From Rodentolepis nana (lineage: Eukaryota > Platyhelminthes > Cestoda > Cyclophyllidea > Hymenolepididae): a DNA stretch of 15,516 bases. The stretch is taken from the NCBI GenBank assembly GCA_900617975.1, contig UZAE01014273.1:1-15516 (forward strand). Direction: 5' to 3'. Positions 9,217 to 15,516 of this stretch are shown here, one piece after another. Made by a program: the position numbers and the translations under genes. The notes beneath the pieces were generated by a model. That model ran no database searches, had not been told where the DNA came from, and worked only from the letters and a program-made list of their open reading frames with translations. Each line of letters begins with the position of its first letter. Position 1 is the first letter of the stretch.

Positions 9217-9740
9217 ATATTCTAATTTAGCAAATGGAGGAATTTTATTTGGTTATTGAGCTGAATTACCAATTGCAGCTTAAATCACTTCCCCGTGCAG
9301 TGTGGCAGATGTTAATACAATAAGCTGAACAAATTCCGCAAACGACATGTGCATATGAACGACCCAATAATAATTAATTAGTAAATAAGAAAAAATCCAA
9401 AGTGGACTGAAATGCTTCTTTAATTGCTTGAATAGTTGACAAAAGCTGGCATTAAACCCAAATCGAGCAATTTTAAAAGTTCGAATTGCTTCTGAAATTG
9501 AGGAGCATTAAGTATTTTCGTTTCTGGGTAAGTTCACCGCCAAACTTTCAAATTGAAATTGCATGAAGAAAGCATCTTTATTTCAAGTAGTCATTTAAAT
9601 TCATATTGAGATCCTTTCTTTTTAAAGTCTATAGAGGAAGGCACTAAATCAATCTCAGCAGAATTATGACAGTTGAACAAATTCAGTCTGCTTAATTTGA
9701 GGATTATCCTTTCGATTGTGAAAGCCAAACTAATTGTTTA
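9217..9740. other. AT-rich spacer, nothing recognised
   Basis: Unique sequence between a repeat copy and the Harbinger-like relic. No terminal inverted repeat for the relic could be found here by eye. Confidence 0.4.
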
Positions 9741-10080
9741 GCTCTTGAACTTGGCACGGAAATTTCTCGTCGGGAAAGAAAAGATTATCTGCATTTCAAC
9801 GAGATGTTTCAGTTTGTTCAGGAGTTACTTCGTCCAACGATTTTTATGTGCCTTCACCCTGATACGTTAACCTCCGTGACACCTGCGTGGAGTACCGGCG
9901 AGGCTTTCCGAAAGTTCGCTCATTCGAATAAGAGCCCAAGACGGCACTTATCTGGGGTTAATATTTAAAATGCAATCTTACAGCTTTTCTCTATTGGAGA
10001 CTGAAGCTAGACTATCCCCACAAAATAGTTTCATGAAATGGAATTTTCCTTTCAACCGCCACGGAGGGGGCAGGGGGATT
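9741..10080 (+). pseudogene. decayed PIF/Harbinger-like transposase fragment
   Basis: A GC-richer plus-strand stretch. From 9741 one frame reads LGTEISRRERKDYL, then FNEMFQFVQELLRPTI (from 9795), then STGEAFRKFAHS (around 9890), to a TAA at 9966-9968. After a shift, the frame opening at 9970 gives KWNFPF (10037-10054). The order matches Harbinger transposases: a helical F-x-LL-x-LVRP-x-I segment, a TGE-F-R-L segment of the DNA-binding region, then WNFP just before the first catalytic Asp. The GAIDGKH block that should follow is not intact, and I see no second or third catalytic acid. It is therefore a broken relic. The call rests on remembered family pattern and could be wrong. Confidence 0.38.
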
Positions 10081-10487
10081 GTCGGTAATACAAATTTAAT
10101 GGAAGGGACTTTAAAATGCAATTATGCGTTGTGCAGAAGCCTAAATTCTAATGTCACTTCTTTGCATGAGATCTATTGGTCTGATATGTTGTTTTATTGT
10201 AGAAATAGAAGCCTCGTAGTCTGCTGCACTGCAATTCTCAACTTTGTGTTTATGGTTTTGAGTGGGCTTTGAGAATTATTATGGTACAAATTATTCTCCT
10301 CCATGATTTAGGTGGGTTGGTGCCAACAATTCTCGTTGTCATCGCGCATATAGCACACACGGTGACTTTACCAGTATAGAGGAAGCACAGAGTGTGCGAG
10401 AATGCCTATGACACATATGGTAAACACAACCAAATGTAATTCTGCAAAATGTACCCCAAACATCTTATGTTCTTATGAACTATTTTT

Positions 10488-10789
10488 GGGGTGTGTGATA
10501 GACTTACCTCCACGAGGTGCACCCTGGGCAACGTATACTCATGCGGCAAAAAGTCTATTAACCGGCAGTTGACTTCTCACTTTAAACTACCATCACCCCA
10601 CTTTATGTCATATTCGACTTCTTTCACAGTACTCACATCATCTTTTTTTCTACCTTCGTCTTTGAAACACTCTTCTGTTCCATCCCCCCTCTCGACTTTT
10701 TCTCACTTTGATGTTCCTTCCCTCTGTAAAGCCTGAAGTCAACTAAAGGGCTAATGACGACCATCAAAACGCCTGCCATTTGAAAAAAC
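10488..10789 (+). mobile_element. complete GATAGACTTACC-family element with 11-bp TSD
   Basis: A full-length copy of about 302 bp between duplicated GAACTATTTTT (10477-10487 and 10790-10800). The 3' end differs from the other copies: after CGCCTGCCATTTGA it has AAAAAAC in place of TATAAATAAAT. The middle lacks the TGTCTGTCTC segment. Confidence 0.82.
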
Positions 10790-10800
10790 GAACTATTTTT

Positions 10801-11477
10801 ATTGCTGGACAAATCTTTTATCTGAAGAAGCCAATTTGATATTTCCTCGTAAAAAGGGAATTGATAAAATATACACCGAGTTCAATATTGTGTGAACAGT
10901 AGCGAGCTACCCTGTGTTAAATTGGCCTATCTGCAAACGGAAATGACATGATCAAGCATAACATACATCGAACCACCACTAGAAACTGAATAAATTGGAC
11001 ACAAGCCTATTTATGAGCCTTGAAGTGTTCAATGGTAAAGACTTAACACTAAGACTGAGAATAATGATAGGCAAATAATTGCGAATTTCAAAAATTGTAT
11101 CACTTGGTAGCGACATAACCTACTTGATTTTTGTTTAATTCTCCTCAGCAAAACATGCAAAGGGCTTCGTCATGTTATTTACTTAAGCCGAAAACAAAGA
11201 CATGCTGAACCAAATACGGACAGAATTTTCATGCAAATAACGTGATTTGATAACCTGGATATGAATATTATGGCCTCTGTACAATGACCAGAACTATATT
11301 TAAAAATAGCTAAAGCTGTAATAAAGCAACCAACTTGAAATCTGAAATTGTCACAACATAATCGATTAGTGCGGGTAAAGTATTCTGATCAATAATTCAC
11401 CCTATTTCTTCCCCTCAGTATATACCGCATTGGAAGGTCAAAAACATCTGTTCAAGTCGTACCTTTAATGTAACCTA
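10801..11477. other. AT-rich proposed intron
   Basis: No repeat-family copy, no open island with both splice signals and no RNA gene seen between the repeat at 10488-10789 and the poly-C run. Confidence 0.4.
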
Positions 11478-11492
11478 CCCCCCCCCCCCCCC
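11478..11492. repeat. poly-C run (15 C)
   Basis: Fifteen consecutive C, interrupted by G at 11493 and followed by CCC. On the minus strand it is a G15 tract about 75 bp past the candidate donor at 11567. Long mononucleotide runs are prone to length error, so the exact count is uncertain. Confidence 0.85.
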
Positions 11493-11567
11493 GCCCTGGT
11501 TTAAATGAACAAAACCACATTAGTACACAATAGGCATTTGAACTAAAGGAGAAAAGAAAGATCTTGC

Positions 11568-11740
11568 CTCTTCTAGTGAAGAGTTGTCCTGGGACACTTT
11601 GTGTGGCGGGATTGGTGGGGGACTACGATCGGCGGAATTTGATTGGTCACTGAAATGCCTGCCCAATAAGCGATTTTCCGACTCATTTTGACAGCAGCCA
11701 GTGCACGCATTACCGCTATTTACATGTCCAAGCGACTGCC
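11568..11740 (-). CDS. candidate exon with SH3-ligand motif, unidentified gene
   Basis: A 173-bp island, clearly GC-richer than its flanks. On the minus strand the acceptor is strong: a TTTTTTACTCTCTCATCCAG polypyrimidine tract ending just above 11740. The exon starts with two bases of a split codon and then reads 57 codons, QSLGHVNSG to DNSSLEE. It contains a Cys cluster (ACTGCC) and the proline-rich SPPPIPPHK, which fits a class II SH3 ligand (PxxPxK). The best donor is a GC-type site, GAG|GCAAGA at 11567-11562, giving a phase-0 end that matches the phase-0 start of the next island at 7513. If that donor is not used, the frame runs on to a TAA at 11522-11520 and this would be a terminal exon. 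The composition suggests a disordered region of a signalling scaffold, which is an inference from one motif. The product is not recognised. Confidence 0.42.
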
Positions 11741-11952
11741 CTGGATGAGAGAGTAAAAAACAGCAATTCAAGTCCATTCTAGTTGAACACAACTCCATTT
11801 AGTAGATGAATAGTTAAAAGTTTTTTCCCCTTATTATTTTAAAACCTTCTCATGGCAGTTAAATAAACAGTGAAATATGACGACTTGATTACTATTCAGG
11901 CTTATAAAAAACACGAAAATGCAAGTGTAAGACAAGCATGTTAACATCAAGA

Positions 11953-11962
11953 GGGGGGGGGG
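11953..11962. repeat. poly-G run (10 G)
   Basis: Ten consecutive G in AT-rich sequence. No copy of the repeat family is attached to it, so it is an isolated homopolymer. Confidence 0.8.
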
Positions 11963-12295
11963 CGATAGTGGAAACGATTTTTAGTGAACAAGCGAGGACG
12001 ATTCAGCAAAATAAGTAATTTTAACCATATGTCCGAACTTCTCTTGAAACGCTAGTCCATTTTGATGGAGCGAGTTATTTTACCTTCTTAAAGTGTAAAC
12101 CGAGGGTCTTTGACACTTCAGTATTCGCGAGACTATGAGCTGACTACAGACATCGAAATTATATCACTATAGGACTGACATGCCTATACGATAAAATATG
12201 TCTAATATTTCCAGTGAATAATCTCTTGATGTTCTTGATGAATTACTTGTCGCCTACCTCGTTTTCACTGATCACTTAAATATATTTCCTATGAA

Positions 12296-12610
12296 TGGAG
12301 TGTGCGATAGACTTACCTCCACGTGGTGCACCCTAGGCAACGTATACTCAAACGGCAAAAAAGTCTATTAACCGGCAGTTGACTTCTGACTTCAAACTAC
12401 CCCCACTGTATGCCATATTCAACCCATTCACAGTACTCATCTTACCTTTTCTATGCTCTTTTGTCTGTCTCTGTCACATCTGTGAATCATTATTCTGTCC
12501 CCACTCTCGACTTTTTGTCACTTTGATGTTCCTCCTCCTCTCTGTGAAGCCTGAAGTCAGCTAAATGGCTAATGATAACTATCAAAACGCCTGCCGTTTG
12601 AAATAAATAA
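12296..12610 (+). mobile_element. complete GATAGACTTACC-family element with 12-bp TSD
   Basis: A full copy of about 315 bp flanked by ATTTCCTATGAA at 12284-12295 and 12611-12622. The 3' end is TTTGAAATAAATAA. A small deletion joins CTTCAAACTACC directly to CCCACTGTATG. Confidence 0.84.
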
Positions 12611-12781
12611 ATTTCCTATGAACTAGAAATCGTGAAGTACCTTCCGTGCTTTGATACCAATGAATTGCATTAAATTAGAGTATACTTTAAACAAACATAA
12701 AACTGCCAATAAACGATCATTAAAGATGAAGAAATTGGCGCGTTAAACGCACTTATTTGCCTGCCCTAACTTTAACCTCAC

Positions 12782-12951
12782 GTTTCCATTGCCAACTCAT
12801 GCAACAAAAGAGAACACAAAATAGTCAATTCATTTTCATTGAATCCGTTTAAGCGCTCGTCCGAAATTGAATTCCGCAAACAACCTACTTTCTCACACAT
12901 TCCACACCCGTGGATAAATGTCTCTCCACCTTCCGTACCCCCTTTAGAATT
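12782..12951 (-). CDS. candidate internal exon, unidentified minus-strand gene
   Basis: A 170-bp open island read on the minus strand. The acceptor is a T-rich run ending CCAAAATCAG just above 12951 and the donor is GAAAC|GTGAGG at 12781-12776. It encodes 56 codons plus two bases, starting in phase 0 with NSKGGTEGG and ending near LLLHELAMET, and includes the helical-looking NENELTILCSLLLHEL. An in-frame TGA lies inside the donor, which fits an exon ending there. Its phase-2 end does not match the phase-1 start of the island at 11740, so either another exon lies between them or one of the two calls is wrong. Two oppositely oriented copies of the window's repeat family flank it (12296-12610 plus, 13205-13424 minus). 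I do not recognise the family. The weak C-terminal resemblance to a GAF-like helix is not enough to name it. Confidence 0.33.
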
Positions 12952-13140
12952 CTGATTTTGGAAAAATAAGTATTTACTAACGAATCTCGTAAAGAGCATT
13001 CGTTTTGTAAGGAGGTACCTCAAAAACTTAACTAAATTAGAATTCTTAAAGCAGTTTCCCCAACCGTATTTCAGTGGTACCACAATGAGCATTGTTTAGT
13101 ATCCAAAATTTTTACAGTACCAATTTTCCATGCCGTAGTG

Positions 13141-13142
<2 letters not shown>

Positions 13143-13204
<62 letters not shown>
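13143..13204. repeat. (AT)n microsatellite, about 30 units
   Basis: A nearly uninterrupted AT dinucleotide tract of about 60 bp, directly abutting the 3' end of the minus-strand repeat copy through ATACGTATATTG. It probably grew from the element's own TATAAAT tail. Confidence 0.9.
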
Positions 13205-13205
<1 letters not shown>

Positions 13206-13424
13206 GTATATTGATATCAAATGGCAGGCGTTCTGATAGTTATCATTAGCCCATTAGTTGACTTCACAGAGGGGAAGGAACATCAAAGTGAAAAAAGGTC
13301 GAGAGGGGGGGGGGACAGACGAGTGCTTCAAAGACGATGCAAAAATGACAGACACAAAGGTAGAGAAAAGGTGAGGTGAGTATTGTGGAAGTAGTCGAAT
13401 ATGACATACAGTGGGGTGATGGTA
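13205..13424 (-). mobile_element. 5'-truncated minus-strand copy with (TA)n tail
   Basis: Read on the minus strand this starts at TACCATCACCCCACTGTATG (13424), continues through the C/T-rich middle and ends CGCCTGCCATTTGATATCAA near 13212, running into ATACGTATA and the (TA)n tract. The head is missing, so it is 5'-truncated, as target-primed reverse transcription often leaves. I found no clean target-site duplication. The minus-strand open frame across it is repeat text. Confidence 0.8.
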
Positions 13425-15206
13425 TTTCGACGCGTAGCAAATTTAAAATTAATCGAACAGGCCTCAAGGGGACAAATTTCATTGAAGAGCTTGCATTATG
13501 AACAGGATGCATGTGCATCCTCAGACAAATATCAAGTGAAGAATTTGAAAATAGAAACAGAACAAACATGTTCATGCTAACACAGATCCTCACAATGTGA
13601 ATTATTCCAATTGGTTAAGGCAATATCATAAGCTTATTGCAAAGGTCGCACACAATTGAAGGTGTGGAAAATTTATGATGACATCTTCAAAAAAGTTACT
13701 CCCCTCTCTGTTCCTACTAAAGCATTTTGAAGGAGCTTTGAATACCTGCCCATCGATTCCACTGCACCATTTGGCCTGAAGTGGGCAAAATTTCAAGGTA
13801 TGCGCAGCACTGCCGAGGGAGAAGCATAAATTTGTGGGCAAGAGGCTGTTGCAATAAAGTTTGTGTGAATGCAGAGGGGAAAAACATTCATGGACAAATG
13901 TACCACTATAATTTGGTTTTAAAAGCATTCTGCCTTCTGATGAAAGAACGACAACTAACTTGCATCAAATTAACCGAATGAAAATGCATTAAGATATCAA
14001 TGTCAAAGAGTACGTCAAAGTTAACAAACAAATTTGTCCCACCCCTGGAAACTAATGCAAACCGAAATTCTGGAGCGTTCAGAGAGGGAGAGAGAGAGAG
14101 AGAGAGCGTTAGAAACAAGGCGCGAATATACGCAGAAATCCTGTAGAAAACCTGTTTTGACTAGATCCCTACCTAATGCTTTTAGACATTATACACAAAA
14201 ATTCCGTTATTGGTGGGGAGAACATCCCCCAAATCAAGGCTTTTGTTGTCTAGACGTCACAACAACAACGTTATTCGATTTATAATACTCTAAATCCTTT
14301 AAATCTCCTATATTTCTAATCTCCCTGGCACTTTGTCAGCATTTGAAGCTCAGAATTCAAATGCGATGCAAACAAAACAAGTCCTTGAAAATTGACAATC
14401 AGCATGATTTTCTCGCTTTGGCAACGTGACCGACCACAAATTTATTCATTATCTCAAATCATGAAGGCTATACAAACAGTAACTAATCCAATGTAGACAA
14501 AAATATGAGAAAGTCTTTCCTTTCGAAAACAAAATTCTAACTTTACTCTCAAATGGATGTAATATTGAATGATACACAAATACATACTTAGATCCATCGT
14601 ATACCGCTCAAATGCACACAATAGTGAGGATGCAACTTCCCTTAAAAGTTGCCAACAAACTCCTACCCATTCAATTGGACGCTAATCAAGGTCGATTTTA
14701 CAATAAATTATGCCGTGACTACAGGCAAATAAATCTTGTGACGCCGATGTGGTAGATCATGGTTCTGCACTTTATGTGAAACTTATTTTCTCTATCATAA
14801 AAAGATGCATCCAACCACAATATGATAGAAGTTCTGTTTTAATTGGCAACTCGTAAAGTATGAAAGATTGAGTGAATCAATCCTGTGATTCATTAACTTA
14901 TCTTAACGATTTGTTTACGTTTGTGCGCCAAGGTTTATCAAATGTAAAAGTTAAATTTGTGGAATTCATACCAATCACTGAAGTTATTATAGAAAGAGGC
15001 AACTATTCATGAATGTATCTTTGATTCTTTTAGGCATGGTAACATAAGCATAGAAACGTAGAGATTTTCAGATTCTTGGATATGCAACTTACTACTTGGG
15101 AAGCCAATTGACCATAAATCAACATTACATAAGTACATGGAAAAATCGAGGCCATGAACGCTAGGAAATGTCCAACAAATTCGAAGGAATAATGTTTATG
15201 GCCGAG
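13425..15206. other. unique sequence, no firm gene
   Basis: Several open frames of 60-100 codons on both strands overlap here and look fortuitous. A minus-strand stretch 14069-13967 has an acceptor-like CTCTGAACGCTCCAG, produced by the (AG)n microsatellite, and a donor CAA|GTTAGT, but its peptide is Phe/Leu-rich and low in GC. A plus-strand frame of about 60 codons ends at a TAG near 14753 and is unrecognised. I see no transposon ends. Confidence 0.35.
14081..14106. repeat. (AG)n microsatellite
   Basis: AGAGAGGG followed by an (AG)n run to 14106. Read on the minus strand it is a CT-rich tract ending GAACGCTCCAG, which by chance resembles a splice acceptor. Confidence 0.85.
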
Positions 15207-15516
15207 GGGTGTGCGATAGACTTACCTCCACGTGGTGCACCCTGGGCAACGTATATTCATACGGCAAAAAAGTCTATTGACTGGCAGTTGACTTCCCACT
15301 TCAAATTACCATCACCTCACTCTATGCCATATTCGAATATTTCACAGTACTCACCTCACCTTTGTCTTACCTTTGTGTTTGTCTCTTACATCTTCGAAAC
15401 ACTCTTCTGTTCTGTTCGATGTTCCTTCCCCTCTGTGAAGCCTGAAGTCAACTAAAGGGCTAATGATAACCATCAAGACGCCTGCCATTTGATATAAATT
15501 AATAAATAAATAAATT
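15207..15516 (+). mobile_element. GATAGACTTACC-family element at right edge
   Basis: The head GGGTGTGCGATAGACTTACC starts at about 15207 and the copy is complete through CGCCTGCCATTTGATATAAAT. It ends in a longer AATAAATAAATAAATT tail that reaches the window end. It lacks part of the CTCTCGACTTTTTTCAC segment (TGTTCTGTTCGATGTTCC instead). The downstream TSD lies outside the window. Confidence 0.8.

Noticed and set aside
10491..10736. 61-95 codon frames starting MCDRLTST-like inside several repeat copies
   Set aside because: The same frame recurs only because the copies share sequence. Small indels in the C/T-rich part change the ends, and the peptide has no recognisable domain.
13967..14069. 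Minus-strand exon after a CT-rich tract
   Set aside because: The polypyrimidine tract is a (CT)n microsatellite, and the peptide is Phe/Leu-rich with AT-rich codons.

Overview
This is eukaryotic, AT-rich, mostly non-coding DNA. There are no operons, no Shine-Dalgarno-led reading frames and no continuous reading frame longer than about 110 codons. The style of the repeats (a retroposed short element with target-site duplications, a TTAA-flanked MITE, a decayed Harbinger-like transposase) and the short exon-like islands bounded by splice signals suggest an invertebrate, most likely an arthropod. I cannot name the species. One ambiguous base (N) lies at 8408.

Gene content: I read the window as the inside of a long-intron gene on the minus strand. 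Four short, GC-richer open islands carry good acceptor and donor signals and have mutually compatible phases. Going 5' to 3' on the minus strand they are 11740-11568, 7513-7361, 5581-5474 and 2817-2673. A fifth island (12951-12782) is plausible but does not join directly in phase to the next one, and a sixth (8229-8153) is weak. The joined peptide is polar and Ser/Thr-rich, with one class II SH3-ligand motif (SPPPIPPHK) and an acidic stretch. I do not recognise the protein. Neither gene end is identified.

Repeat content: the dominant feature is a roughly 300-325 bp interspersed family, called here the GATAGACTTACC family. Its parts, in order, are a conserved head, a C/T-rich middle and a 3' end TGATATAAATAAAT. 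Complete copies lie at 7672-7995, 8887-9202, 10488-10789 and 12296-12610, each flanked by an 11-14 bp target-site duplication. One copy runs off the right edge (15207-15516). A 5'-truncated minus-strand copy (13205-13424) ends in a long (TA)n tract, and an old degenerate copy lies at 5711-5876. At 3374-5096 one copy is blown up to about 1.7 kb by internal repetition of its head and middle modules, including a 308-bp stretch duplicated without visible difference 498 bp apart. TSDs, 5' truncation and a simple-repeat 3' tail point to target-primed reverse transcription, so this looks like a SINE or short non-autonomous LINE derivative. I saw no convincing Pol III A/B boxes.

Other mobile DNA: a 228-bp piggyBac-type MITE (2358-2585, TTAA on both sides) lies about 80 bp beyond the splice donor of the 2673-2817 exon. 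A plus-strand region (9741-10080) encodes broken peptides resembling a PIF/Harbinger transposase.

How the parts fit: every plus-oriented repeat copy lies antisense to the proposed gene. Each therefore offers that gene a near-consensus 5' splice site (GGAG|GTAAGTCT on the minus strand), a possible route to exonisation.
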